A program made the position numbers and the translations under genes. Shown one piece after another: positions 29,801 through 37,817 of a DNA stretch of 64,000 nucleotides. Every line of letters starts with the position of its first letter. The stretch's first letter is position 1. The notes under the pieces are model-generated. The model ran no database searches. It saw nothing but the letters and a program-made list of their open reading frames with translations, and had not been told where the DNA came from. This stretch comes from Streptomyces coacervatus (lineage in GTDB: Bacteria > Actinomycetota > Actinomycetes > Streptomycetales > Streptomycetaceae): NCBI RefSeq assembly GCF_029223485.1, contig NZ_JARHTP010000008.1:1-64000 (forward strand), read 5' to 3'.

Positions 29801-31450
29801 GTCCCAGGCGGCGACCGCCGTCTTCTCGGCATCGCTGGCCGCGAGGGCGGCGCGGGCCGGATCGGCGTCGGGCGCGCTGTCGTCGAGCCACCCCGCGCGC
29901 ACCGCCTCGGCGGTCTCCTGCTCGACCTCGCTGAGGCGCTGCCGCAGGTGCCCGATCTCACTGCGGGCTCGCTGCGCCTCCGTGGCGGCGGCGGTCGAGT
30001 CGCGGTAGGCGGTCTCGCCGACCTCCTGCAGGGCGGCGGACCGCTCCTCCTCCTCGTTGGCCAGGCTTTCGGCGCTCTCCGCGGCCGCATGCAGCGCCCG
30101 TACGAGATCCACGGCGGCCTTGGCGCGGGCGGCGAGCGCGGGGGCGGCGTCCCGCTCGGCCTCCTGGATGGCGGCGGCCACGCGCGCGACGCGGTCGGCG
30201 GCGGCACGGTGGCGCAGCGCGGACTCGGCGGCCTGCCAGGCGGAGTGCAGCGTGCGCGCGTCGGCGAGTTCGCGCTTCTGGCCGGCGGCGGACTTCTCTG
30301 CGGCGGCCAGCGCCAATGAGGCGTTTCGGTAGGCGAGTTCGGCGGCGATCAGCGCGCTGCGCTCCCGGGCCGCCTCGGAATGCATGGCCGCGTACGCGGC
30401 CGCCGTCACCCGCTGGGCGAGGTCGGCGGCCCGCACCCGCTCCTGCACGCCCCGCGCCGACAGCCGGCGGGCCAGCGTGCGGGTGCGGCGCTCGGCGCCG
30501 GCATGGATGTCCCGCGCACGCGCGCGTGCCTCTGCGGCCTCGACGATCCGCCCCAGCAGGTCCACCGATCCGGCGGTGAAGTCCCGTTCGGCGATCAGCT
30601 CGGCCCGGCGCCCCAGTTTGTTGCCGAAGCCGCTGACCAGGTCGGCGAGCCCGTCGGTGTCCCGCGTGTCGGTGACGGCACGCAGCAGCAGGTCGGTGAA
30701 GTCGGAGTCCTTCTTGACCGCGAAGAGGCCGGCCGCCTCGCCCTCGTCGGCGTTCATCTCCCGCTGGTAGCGGAAGAGTTCGGGGTCGAGGCCGAGGTCG
30801 CCGAGGTGCTCGATCCAGCGGTCGTGGATCTCCTCCCAGTGCACCTCCAGATGCGGATACGCCTTGCCCGCCTCGGTGAGGGCGTCGCGGAAGCCCTTCA
30901 TGGTGCGCCGGCGGCCCTGGGCGCCCGACTGGCCCTCGACGGGCGGCCGTACGGAAGTGGCCTCGGCGACGGGCAGATTGTCCAGTGACAATCCGGGGCC
31001 GGGCCGGAAGGAGTACCAGGCCTCGGCGAACTTCCGCGGGTCGTTGGAGACTTGCCGTCCGCGCCATTCGCTGACCTTGCCGACGACGACGCATTCGCCG
31101 GTCAGCGTGTGCTGCCACTCCAGGGCGACGTGCCCGCAGTCGTCGGCGAGCAGGAACTTGCGCAGCACGCCGGAGCTGGCGCCGCCGAGGGTGTTGCGGT
31201 GGCCGGGCAGCATCACCGAGAAGATCAGCTTCAGCAGCACCGACTTGCCGCCGCCGTTCTCCAGGAAGAGCACACCGGCGGGCGCGGGGCGGCGCGGCGG
31301 GCCGACGGGCTCCTCCTCGAAGAACTCCGCCTGGGTGGGCGCGGGGTCGGGCACGGGCTCGCCCACGCCCCGCAGGTCCAGCACGGTGTCGGCGTAGCGC
31401 GCACCGGCGGGACCGATGGAGTAGAGGCGGACCCGGGACAGCTCGTACAT
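26831..31450 (-). CDS. MukB/MksB-type SMC ATPase of a kleisin-KITE-SMC operon
   Basis: 1539-residue SMC-like protein, last gene of a three-gene operon. The N-terminal head has a Walker A loop LENGGGKSV (about residues 63-71). Between about 250 and 1350 lie very long Ala/Arg/Glu-rich coiled-coil stretches. The C-terminal head has the ABC signature SGGQ (1404-1407) and a Walker B strand TLFLDNP with Asp1441. The residue after Asp1441 is Asn1442, where SMC ATPases have the catalytic Glu. Length and gene order resemble MukB (mukF-mukE-mukB). Such complexes fold DNA or defend against plasmids (Wadjet). No nuclease (JetD-type) gene adjoins. Whether it is chromosomal or defensive is open. Confidence 0.86.
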   Translation of the reverse strand: MYELSRVRLYSIGPAGARYADTVLDLRGVGEPVPDPAPTQAEFFEEEPVGPPRRPAPAGVLFLENGGGKSVLLKLIFSVMLPGHRNTLGGASSGVLRKFLLADDCGHVALEWQHTLTGECVVVGKVSEWRGRQVSNDPRKFAEAWYSFRPGPGLSLDNLPVAEATSVRPPVEGQSGAQGRRRTMKGFRDALTEAGKAYPHLEVHWEEIHDRWIEHLGDLGLDPELFRYQREMNADEGEAAGLFAVKKDSDFTDLLLRAVTDTRDTDGLADLVSGFGNKLGRRAELIAERDFTAGSVDLLGRIVEAAEARARARDIHAGAERRTRTLARRLSARGVQERVRAADLAQRVTAAAYAAMHSEAARERSALIAAELAYRNASLALAAAEKSAAGQKRELADARTLHSAWQAAESALRHRAAADRVARVAAAIQEAERDAAPALAARAKAAVDLVRALHAAAESAESLANEEEERSAALQEVGETAYRDSTAAATEAQRARSEIGHLRQRLSEVEQETAEAVRAGWLDDSAPDADPARAALAASDAEKTAVAAWDTVREASRKATEHAREAASAESRAELTAARAADAATATQRSYEAERRTAESLAAEERLAELLGLSGSNRARSAIPHPRHESESEEAALTAEELDRFADELRELLDDSVSSAERQLFELRTAAADDSRILGALGDGGLLPPGPDVLATVEFLGEHGIPALPGWRYLAQAVDPADHARVLAARPELVDGVIITDPDTHARAREALSEAALLPRSAVAVGTAAALLAPTPAADSGDSSVFLVPPNPAMHDEHAADEERQALRARATERDEEIRTLAARLGKDRELAARLASWRTGCPAGRLIELAQAAQDARAFAEEAEAELTEARSIRTEADEAAAEAAQARDERQEAAQKARRAADALAGLAFRLRERAGWQVKLRELADDGVESEARAQVCLERARAADEDRRGAQRAADDARRTARALRAERAEIAGAPDDVPEDDRAAPKSSLPALREAYRAASQVYEKVGVGADLRAEQARAESDESAARTELDRLSNKVRTRAEQLLQSPDGSDGPSRQAAAARAEELVQLLETRMSTASEQLGRLRGEAERHAPEEGEAHTELPEELQPRDAEHAQALLRTATAELASRTEALSQAREAHAELLDAHRAAEDAAGGFDEIAAMLRDLLREHASDEEQEEPEPYPGSLEEARQAAAEARRSLRGCAADLSAAEAAVREASDVLVRHANSTRYEQVRTPARQQIRELPASALPEHAQKWADAFAPRLRVLTDELAQLERNRDSIVDRLRGLVESALATLRSAQRLSRLPEGLGEWSGQEFLRIRFEEPDQATLTERLGEVIDEATRAAVKKNSDLRRDGMSLLLRGVGAALQPKGIAVEILKPDAVLRAERVPVGQMGDVFSGGQLLTAAIALYCTMAALRSNDRGRDKHRHAGTLFLDNPIGRANATYLLELQRAVSDALGVQLLYTTGLFDTTALAEFPLVIRLRNDADLRAGLKYISVEEHLRPGLPQQPRAEEAVHSEITATRMFKRPAAATP

Positions 31451-31487
31451 GTCGGACTCTCGTAAATCTTCGGCAGGTCGGGGAGGT

Positions 31488-32378
31488 TCAGGAGTGGGAC
31501 GACGCGTGGAACGGCAGCCCGGCGTCGGCCGCCAGCTCCAGGTCGTCGGTGCCCTCGGCGGGCAGCAGCGTCGGGGTGCCGTCGGTCACCGGGACCACGC
31601 CCAGCTCCAGCAGCTCGGCCATCGCGGCGCTGCCCGCCATGTCACGCACCTGGAGCTGATAGCGGGAGGTCGTCCGGTACGTGCCGCCGTTCTCGTCGCC
31701 GGTGCGCTGCAGGAATCCGGAGTCGGTGAGGAACGCGGCGGCCTTGCCGACGATGCCGGTGGTCGAACCGGCGAGTCTGCGCGCGTCCTTGGTGGCGCCG
31801 GTCGCGCTGCGTCTCGCCCAGATCCGCCACGCGGCCTCCAGCCCGGGCGCGTCGGTGGCCGGGTCGGTGTTGTCGCCGTGCTCCTCGGCGCGCTCCTCCA
31901 GCCGTCGGCAGGCCTGCCGTACGAAGGCGTCGACGCCGTTGACCGTCACGCGCCCGATGTATCCGTCGTCGGCCAGGTCCTCGGGGCGCGGGAACGCCGT
32001 GGCGGCGACGGCGAGATGGGCCAGCCCGTGCAGGAACCGGTCGCTGCCGTCGGCGGACGTACGACGCGCGTAGTCGCCCATGCGGACGGCGAACACGGAG
32101 TCCTCTGCGGCCGTCACGGCCATCCCCGCGCGCGGGGACACCTCAAGCACCACGAGCCCGAGCCCGGCGGCCACGGCGTCCGCGAGCCGCGCGAACGGCG
32201 GGTCCTCGCGGTAGCGGCGCAGCAGCTCGGCGTACTCCTGGTCGCGCGCGGGCTGCAGCTTGGGCTGCAGCCCGAACGCGACGAGCCGCGCCGCGTCGGC
32301 GGCGTCTGCGGGCGTGACGGCGGTACTCACCGGCGCTGCACCGGTGTCCGGCTCGCTCCACTCGACGTGCTCGGTCAC
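31488..32378 (-). CDS. Putative KITE subunit (MukE/MksE/JetB-like)
   Basis: 296-residue protein, middle gene of the SMC operon. It is predicted helical with winged-helix-like segments (for example RRLAGSTTGIVGKAAAFLTDSGFLQRTGDENGGTYR... in its middle and a C-terminal MAELLELGV stretch). I assign it as the KITE partner mainly from position, size and order (MukE is 234 residues); sequence alone does not show it. GTG 32378 is chosen because AAGGAG lies 8 nt upstream. It is 52 bp after the kleisin-like gene and 37 bp before the SMC gene. Confidence 0.68.
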   Translation of the reverse strand: MTEHVEWSEPDTGAAPVSTAVTPADAADAARLVAFGLQPKLQPARDQEYAELLRRYREDPPFARLADAVAAGLGLVVLEVSPRAGMAVTAAEDSVFAVRMGDYARRTSADGSDRFLHGLAHLAVAATAFPRPEDLADDGYIGRVTVNGVDAFVRQACRRLEERAEEHGDNTDPATDAPGLEAAWRIWARRSATGATKDARRLAGSTTGIVGKAAAFLTDSGFLQRTGDENGGTYRTTSRYQLQVRDMAGSAAMAELLELGVVPVTDGTPTLLPAEGTDDLELAADAGLPFHASSHS

Positions 32379-32430
32379 GGCTGTCGCTCCTTGTTGCACT
32401 CACACTCGTACATACGCCGGTCGGCCCCGT

Positions 32431-34002
32431 TCACGCCGCCTCCGTCCTGTCCGCTGCCATCCCTGCCGCGTCCAGCAGGGCCGTGCCCACGATCAGGTCG
32501 GCCCCGCCGAACTCGGGATCGTCCAGCTCCGTCCCGTCGTCCACGGCGAACAGCAGCTTCTCCTCGCCCTGGCGGTAGGCGGTGCCCACCGCCGGACTGG
32601 CCGCGTGGACGGCCAACAGGGCCACCAGGTACGGCAGATCGGGGTCCCGGCGGCGCGCCTCGGCGAGCAGTCCGGACAGTCGGCGGGGAGCATCGGCCGG
32701 CAGGTCGAGCAACTCGGTCGCCGCGGCCAGCTGCTCCTCGCTGAAGCGGCTGTCGTCGGGTGTGGCGATGAGGTCCGGCTCGGGCATCTCCGCGCCGAGA
32801 TGCTCGCGCTCCACCGGCGGCGTCAGCAATATGTCGACAAGGTCACTCACCCGCACCGACACCGGCGTGCGCAGGCCGGTGCCGCGCGCGAAGAAGGCGT
32901 CCGTGACACGAACCGCCTGCTCCAGAGGCAGCGGCAGGATCGGTGAGACCAGATGCCCGTACAGGTCGATCCCCGACGACGTCATCGGCGTCGCAAAGGC
33001 CTGCCGGTCCTGTTCGGCGCGGAACAGCGGCCCGGCCTCCAGCAGCCGGGACTGCAGCTGTGTGTGCCTGCGGATGCAGTCCTTGACGATGTCGACGAGC
33101 TCGGCCGCACGCCGCTTGTGCTCGGGGTCCTCGGTCTCGTCCCGTGCCTTGCGGATGTTGGTGAGGATGGCGTTCTCGTGGCGGTAGCGGTCGGCCACGT
33201 GGTCCAGCGCCTCGGCGATCATGTCGGGGACGGAGTTGAGCCAGTCCACCGCCCGCACATTGCGCCGGGTCGCGTCCAGGGCTCTGCGCAGGGTTTCCGA
33301 GTACTGCACCGTCCGGTAGCGGGCCTGCTCGGCGGCGAGCTGGGCGTCGGCGAGGCGGCCCCGGTTGATCAGGACCTCCAGCTTGACCTCGGCGGCGATC
33401 TGCGCGCTGGTGACGTCCGTGTCCAGGGCGCCGACCAGGACGTTGACCGCCTCGTCCGTCGTACGGAGGTAGACGGTGCCGCCGGGGCCCGGCACCTCCT
33501 CGATCAGTTTGAAGTCGTAGTCACGGCGGACATAGCTGCCGTCGGTCGCGAACGTGCCGTAGACAGCCCGGAAGCCGCGGTCGACGCTGCCGACGTTGAT
33601 CAGGTTCTCCAGGACCCAGCGGGCCACCCGCTCGTGCTCGGCGACCGGCCGCTGCGGGGCCTGCGCGGCGATGCGCGGGATGAGCCGGGCGACTATCTGG
33701 TCGTGGTCGGCGCCCGTGTCGAAGTCCATGTTCAGGGTGACCAGGTCGATGGCGGCCAGGGCCACCTCCGCCATGCCGTACACCGAGTACTCGCCTGCGA
33801 GGTTGGCCTTGCGTGCATCGAGGTCGTGCAGCGGCGCGGTGCAGGCGAGCGCGCGCAGGCGCCGCGCCAGCCCCTCGTCGGCGGCCGGGCCCGGTGCGGG
33901 GCGCGGCCCCGCGCTGAGCTGGGGCGGAACGCTGTCCGTCGATGCAGGCGAAGTCACGGTGCACAGACTAGGTCCTCGGTCTGACAACGGCCCAAACGGC
34001 AC
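32431..34002 (-). CDS. Putative kleisin subunit (MukF/MksF/JetA-like)
   Basis: 523-residue helical protein, first gene of the SMC operon. The N-terminal 230 residues include a likely winged-helix/dimer region (HERVARWVLENLINVGSVDRGFRAVYGTF...), followed by a long helical middle (EVKLEVLINRGRLADAQLAAEQARYRTVQ) and a C-terminal winged-helix-like end. The fit to the MksF/JetA kleisin role is inferred from architecture, size and operon. GTG 34002 is preferred as GGAGG lies 6 nt upstream; GTG 33957 lacks a good site. The operon has its own short 88-bp upstream region next to the GntR gene. Confidence 0.68.
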   Translation of the reverse strand: MPFGPLSDRGPSLCTVTSPASTDSVPPQLSAGPRPAPGPAADEGLARRLRALACTAPLHDLDARKANLAGEYSVYGMAEVALAAIDLVTLNMDFDTGADHDQIVARLIPRIAAQAPQRPVAEHERVARWVLENLINVGSVDRGFRAVYGTFATDGSYVRRDYDFKLIEEVPGPGGTVYLRTTDEAVNVLVGALDTDVTSAQIAAEVKLEVLINRGRLADAQLAAEQARYRTVQYSETLRRALDATRRNVRAVDWLNSVPDMIAEALDHVADRYRHENAILTNIRKARDETEDPEHKRRAAELVDIVKDCIRRHTQLQSRLLEAGPLFRAEQDRQAFATPMTSSGIDLYGHLVSPILPLPLEQAVRVTDAFFARGTGLRTPVSVRVSDLVDILLTPPVEREHLGAEMPEPDLIATPDDSRFSEEQLAAATELLDLPADAPRRLSGLLAEARRRDPDLPYLVALLAVHAASPAVGTAYRQGEEKLLFAVDDGTELDDPEFGGADLIVGTALLDAAGMAADRTEAA

Positions 34003-34063
34003 GGATTGCCTCCGGCGGTTGGGCGGGCGGCTACCGGTTGAGTTTCGTGCGCGGGCCGGTGGG

Positions 34064-34101
34064 GGTTGATCGCGCAGTTCCCCGCGCCCCTTAAGGGGCG
34101 C
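34064..34101 (-). repeat. Streptomyces interspersed repeat with palindrome, terminator-like
   Basis: On the minus strand this reads as the genus-wide element GGGGCGCGGGGAACTGCGCG..., also found at 39298. It contains the perfect 18-bp palindrome GCGCCCC-TTAA-GGGGCGC (34084-34101), within which the GntR gene's stop codon lies. It may end transcription of that gene. Confidence 0.75.
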
Positions 34102-34792
34102 CGTCCTCGCCCACCCTTCGCCTGTACACCTCGACCACGCGCTCCAGGGAGTCCTCGAGGTAGATCTCCAGCAGCTTCTCGGCCTCCGGCCGGTCCCCCG
34201 TCTCCAGCGCCTGCAGGATCTGCCGGTTACGCGTGAGGTAGGGCTCGTGCAGGCGGCGTGGGTCGTCCACGACGTGGAAGGCGAGGCGCAGTTCGGCGAA
34301 GACGCTGCGCATCAGTTCGTCGGTGCGGGCGCTGCCGGCGAGGGCCACCAGCTCACGGTGGAAGTGGATGTTGGCGGTACCCACGCCTTTCCAGTCACCT
34401 TCGCGCGCCGCCCCCTGCCCCTCCTCGACGACCTCGGTGAGCGTCTCCAGGCCGTACGGCGGCTCGCCGAGCCCGCGGACGACGGCGCACTCGACGAGGC
34501 GGCGGGTGCGGTAGATGTCCTCGACGTCCTCGACGGTCAGGACCCGGACGAAGACGCCCCGGTTCAGCTCGTGGACGAGCAGACGTTCGTGTGTGAGCAG
34601 CCGGAACGCCTCGCGCAGTGTGTTGCGGGAGACCCCGAGCGCGCCGCCGATGCTGTCCTCCGACAGCCGGGTCCCGGGCGGGAAGAACCCCTCGGCGATA
34701 CGTCCCCTCAGGATGTCCGAGACGCGTTCCGCGGTGCTGGTGCGCCCCAGGAGAGCCCGGTCGTCGGCCAGTCCCGTCAGCTGCTCTGCCAT
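34091..34792 (-). CDS. GntR-family regulator (FCD type) of the pyroglutamate operon
   Basis: 233 residues. The N-terminal winged helix (about 20-85) shows LRGRIAEGFFPPGTRLSEDSIGGALGVSRNTLREAFRLL. The C-terminal FCD ligand domain (about 90-220) carries the Asp/His positions that bind a metal in this family (HFHRELVALAG and later residues). It is divergent from the MFS-DUF1445-pxpABC operon with a perfect 19-bp palindrome between, so it probably represses that operon and responds to 5-oxoproline or a related acid. The ATG has no clear ribosome-binding site. The stop codon lies inside a terminator palindrome. Confidence 0.92.
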   Translation of the reverse strand: MAEQLTGLADDRALLGRTSTAERVSDILRGRIAEGFFPPGTRLSEDSIGGALGVSRNTLREAFRLLTHERLLVHELNRGVFVRVLTVEDVEDIYRTRRLVECAVVRGLGEPPYGLETLTEVVEEGQGAAREGDWKGVGTANIHFHRELVALAGSARTDELMRSVFAELRLAFHVVDDPRRLHEPYLTRNRQILQALETGDRPEAEKLLEIYLEDSLERVVEVYRRRVGEDGAP

Positions 34793-34840
34793 GCCCGGAA
34801 TTCAATCGCAGATACAAGAACGAAACAACATGGGTATTGA

Positions 34841-34859
34841 AGGATCGTTCAACGATCCT
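34841..34859. promoter_or_regulatory. Palindromic operator between GntR and MFS genes
   Basis: AGGATCGTT-C-AACGATCCT is a perfect 19-bp inverted repeat, 67 bp before the transporter's ATG and 49 bp before the GntR ATG. Its inner GTT-C-AAC fits the GT-N(3)-AC style half-sites of FadR-type GntR regulators. Confidence 0.82.
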
Positions 34860-34925
34860 CTACCTTGCTACGCACGGCACGGCTCACCCCTGAAGCACCC
34901 TCCGTCCTCCTACTGCGAGGTGCCC

Positions 34926-36221
34926 ATGAGCTCGACCCCTCCACCACAGGCCCTGACCAAGCAGCCCGGAACCGATGAACACGCCCTCGACGACGGCGCG
35001 TTGGGCTGGCTGCGCGCCCTGGGGCCGCGCGGCCGCCGGGCCTTCGCCGGCGCGTTCGGCGGCTATGCCCTGGACTCGTACGACTACTTCACGCTGCCCC
35101 TGAGCATGGTCGCGCTGGCCGCGTACTTCGGCCTGGACAGCGGCCAGACCGGCCTCTTTACAACCGTCACGCTCGTGGTCTCCGCGGTCGGCGGCGCCGT
35201 CGCAGGCGTGGTCGCGGACCGCGTCGGCCGGGTCAGGGCACTGATGATCACGGTGATCACCTACGCGGTCTTCACCGTGGCCTGCGGCTTCGCGCCCAAC
35301 TACGAGACGCTGCTGGTCTTCCGGGCCCTCCAGGGCCTCGGCTTCGGCGGTGAGTGGGCGGTCGGAGCGATCCTCGTCGCCGAGTACGCGAGCGCCAGGC
35401 ACCGCGGCCGTACCCTCGGTGCGGTCCAGAGTTCATGGGCCGTGGGCTGGGCGCTCGCCGCGATCGTGTACACCCTGGTCTTCTCGTTCGCCGGGGCCGA
35501 TCTGGCCTGGCGCATCATGTTCTGGACGGGCGCGCTCCCCGCACTGCTGGTGATCTGGATGCGGCGTCGGGTGCACGACGCCCCGGAGGCTGCCGCCGTA
35601 CGCGAACAGAGCGCACAGAAGGGCTCGTTCACCGCGATCTTCAAACCCGGCCTGCTGCGCACCACGGTCTTCGCCGGACTGCTCTCCACCGGCGTCCAGG
35701 GCGGCTATTACACGCTCGCCACCTGGGTACCGACGTACCTCAAGACCGACCGCGGCCTGTCGGTCGTCGGCACCGGCGGCTATCTGACGTTCCTGATCTC
35801 CGGCGCGTTCCTCGGCTATCTGACCGGCGGCTACCTCACCGACCGGCTGGGCCGCAAGCGCAACATCTGGCTGTTCGCCCTGCTGTCGGCCGTCTGCATC
35901 CTGGCGTACGCGAACATCCCGCACGGGGCCAACACCCTGCTGCTGGTGCTCGGTTTCCCGCTCGGGTTCTGCATGTCGGCGATCTTCAGCGGCTTCGGCT
36001 CCTACCTCAGTGAGCTGTACCCGACGGCGGTCCGGGGCACGGGACAGGGCTTCACGTACAACACCGGGCGCGCCGTGGGCGCCGTCTTCCCCACCACGGT
36101 CGGCTTCCTGGCCGACAGCTGGGGCGTGGGCGGCGCGCTGGTGCTCGGTGCAATCGGTTACGGCATCGCGGCGCTGGCGCTGCTGGGGCTGCCGGAGACG
36201 CGCGGGAAGGAACTCGCGTGA
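34926..36221 (+). CDS. MFS transporter, probable 5-oxoproline or organic acid importer
   Basis: 431-residue MFS protein with 12 predicted helices and the loop motif DRVGRVRAL, repeated as DRLGRKRN in the second half, as in the sialate/benzoate acid:proton symporter branch. GEWAVGAILVAEY and SYLSELYPTAVRGTGQGF are typical of that branch. ATG 34926 follows GAGG by 6 nt; the longer open frame begins inside the divergent regulator. It leads an operon whose other members all act on pyroglutamate, so uptake of 5-oxoproline or D-glutamate-related acids is the natural inference. Confidence 0.9.
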   Translation: MSSTPPPQALTKQPGTDEHALDDGALGWLRALGPRGRRAFAGAFGGYALDSYDYFTLPLSMVALAAYFGLDSGQTGLFTTVTLVVSAVGGAVAGVVADRVGRVRALMITVITYAVFTVACGFAPNYETLLVFRALQGLGFGGEWAVGAILVAEYASARHRGRTLGAVQSSWAVGWALAAIVYTLVFSFAGADLAWRIMFWTGALPALLVIWMRRRVHDAPEAAAVREQSAQKGSFTAIFKPGLLRTTVFAGLLSTGVQGGYYTLATWVPTYLKTDRGLSVVGTGGYLTFLISGAFLGYLTGGYLTDRLGRKRNIWLFALLSAVCILAYANIPHGANTLLLVLGFPLGFCMSAIFSGFGSYLSELYPTAVRGTGQGFTYNTGRAVGAVFPTTVGFLADSWGVGGALVLGAIGYGIAALALLGLPETRGKELA

Positions 36222-37039
36222 ACCGTACGGAAGACCGCCCGCTGACGGTCGTCGACGAGCACGCGCACGCGTGGAGCCCGAAAACCGCCCGGAGCCGCTT
36301 CCGGGACGGGCTCACCGGGGCCACCGCCGGGGTCGCGGCCGGCCACACCCAGGTCAACCTGATCTCGGTGCCCGCCGACTGGGCGTACGACATGCTGCTG
36401 TTCTGCCAGCGCAACCCCAAACCCTGTCCGGTGCTCGACGTCACCGACGCCGGCGCCGTCACCACGGTCCTCGCGGACGGCGCGGACCTGCGCACCGACC
36501 TGCCGCGCTACCGGGTGTGGCAGGACGGCGAGTTGGTGGACGAGCCGACGGACGTACGCGCGCACTGGCGCGAGGACCTGGTGTCCTTCCTCATCGGCTG
36601 CAGCTTCACCTTCGAGTGGGCGCTGGCCGGGGCGGGCGTCCCGATCCGTCACGTCGAGCAGGGCCGCAACGTCCCGATGTACGTGACCAGCCGTCAGTGC
36701 CGGCCTGCGGGGCGGCTGCACGGCCCCCTGGTGGTGTCCATGCGGCCGGTGCCGCCGGCGCACCTGGCGGCGGCGATCCGGGAGAGCAGTCTGCTCCCGG
36801 CGGTGCACGGCAGCCCCGTTCACTGCGGCGATCCCGCGGGGCTGGGTATCGACGACCTCGGCCGCCCCGACTTCGGCGACCCGGTGGACGCCGAGCCGGA
36901 CGACATCCCGGTGTTCTGGGCCTGCGGAGTGACCCCGCAGGCGGCGGTGATGGCCTCGCTCCCGCCGTTCGCCATCACCCATGCACCGGGGCAGATGTTC
37001 CTGACCGACGCCCGCGACGAGCAGTACCGCGTGGCCTGA
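36218..37039 (+). CDS. DUF1445 family protein (putative hydro-lyase; D-glutamate cyclase type)
   Basis: 273-residue DUF1445 protein. Signature stretches GCSFTFEWAL, HVEQGRNVPMYVT, CRPAGRLHGPLVVSMRP and WACGVTPQAAV are present. A mammalian mitochondrial protein containing this domain is a D-glutamate cyclase that makes 5-oxo-D-proline; bacterial members often sit beside pxp genes, as here. It starts GTG, overlapping the transporter stop (GTGA). The inferred role is to interconvert D-glutamate and 5-oxo-D-proline, or to adjust stereochemistry before ring opening by PxpABC; activity of this member is not shown. Confidence 0.87.
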   Translation: MNRTEDRPLTVVDEHAHAWSPKTARSRFRDGLTGATAGVAAGHTQVNLISVPADWAYDMLLFCQRNPKPCPVLDVTDAGAVTTVLADGADLRTDLPRYRVWQDGELVDEPTDVRAHWREDLVSFLIGCSFTFEWALAGAGVPIRHVEQGRNVPMYVTSRQCRPAGRLHGPLVVSMRPVPPAHLAAAIRESSLLPAVHGSPVHCGDPAGLGIDDLGRPDFGDPVDAEPDDIPVFWACGVTPQAAVMASLPPFAITHAPGQMFLTDARDEQYRVA

Positions 37040-37058
37040 GAGAAACCACGAAGGATCC

Positions 37059-37817
37059 ATGACCTCGATCGATCTGAACGCCGACCTCGGCGAGGGCTTC
37101 GGCCGCTGGCAACTGACCGACGACGAGCGGCTGCTGTCCGTCGTCACCAGCGCCAACGTGGCCTGCGGCTTCCACGCCGGGGACGCGGCCACCATGCGGC
37201 GGGTGTGCGAGCTCGCGGCCGAGCGCGGCGTCCGGATCGGCGCCCAGGTCTCCTACCGGGACCTGGCGGGGTTCGGGCGGCGCGCCATGGACGTGCCGCC
37301 CGCAGAACTCGCGGCCGAGGTGGCCTACCAGATCGGCGCCCTGGAGGTCTTCGCGCGCGCGGCGGGCACGCGCGTGTCGTACGTCAAGCCGCACGGGGCG
37401 CTCTACAACCGCGTCGTGCACGACGAGGAGCAGGCCGGTGCGGTCGTGGACGGCGTACGGCTCGCCGACGCCTCGCTGCCCGTGCTGGGCCTGCCCGGCT
37501 CGCGGCTGCTGGAACTGGCCGACAAAGCGGGCCTTCCGGCCGTCACGGAGGCCTTCGCCGACCGCGCGTACACCGCGCAGGGCACGCTCGTGCCGCGCGG
37601 CCACGACGGCGCCGTGGTCACCGACCCGGAGGCGGTCGTGGCGCGCTCGGTGGGCCTGGCCCGCTTCGGCACGGTCACCTCGCACTCCGGTGCCCGCATC
37701 GACGTACGCGCGCGTTCCCTGTGCCTGCACGGGGACACGCCGGGCGCCGTCGAACTGGCCCGACGGGTCCGGGAACGCCTGCAGGAGTCGGGGGTCCGGG
37801 TGGAGGCCTTCGCATGA
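37059..37817 (+). CDS. pxpA: 5-oxoprolinase subunit A (LamB/YcsF family)
   Basis: 252 residues. The family start SIDLNADLGEGFGRW is followed by TSANVACGFHAGDAATM, GAQVSYRDLAGFGRR and VKPHGALYN, all diagnostic for PxpA. With PxpB and PxpC it forms the ATP-dependent prokaryotic 5-oxoprolinase that opens pyroglutamate to glutamate. GGATCC-type purine-rich sequence (AAGGAT) precedes the ATG. The stop overlaps pxpB by ATGA. Confidence 0.95.
   Translation: MTSIDLNADLGEGFGRWQLTDDERLLSVVTSANVACGFHAGDAATMRRVCELAAERGVRIGAQVSYRDLAGFGRRAMDVPPAELAAEVAYQIGALEVFARAAGTRVSYVKPHGALYNRVVHDEEQAGAVVDGVRLADASLPVLGLPGSRLLELADKAGLPAVTEAFADRAYTAQGTLVPRGHDGAVVTDPEAVVARSVGLARFGTVTSHSGARIDVRARSLCLHGDTPGAVELARRVRERLQESGVRVEAFA

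Noticed and set aside
27680..30319. An 879-codon plus-strand frame opposite the SMC gene
   Set aside because: Its Leu/Gly/Arg-rich sequence is the complement of an Ala/Arg/Glu-rich coiled coil and has no domain.
26831..34002. Calling the SMC operon a Wadjet defence system
   Set aside because: The nuclease subunit that defines Wadjet is absent from both sides and there are no other defence genes nearby.
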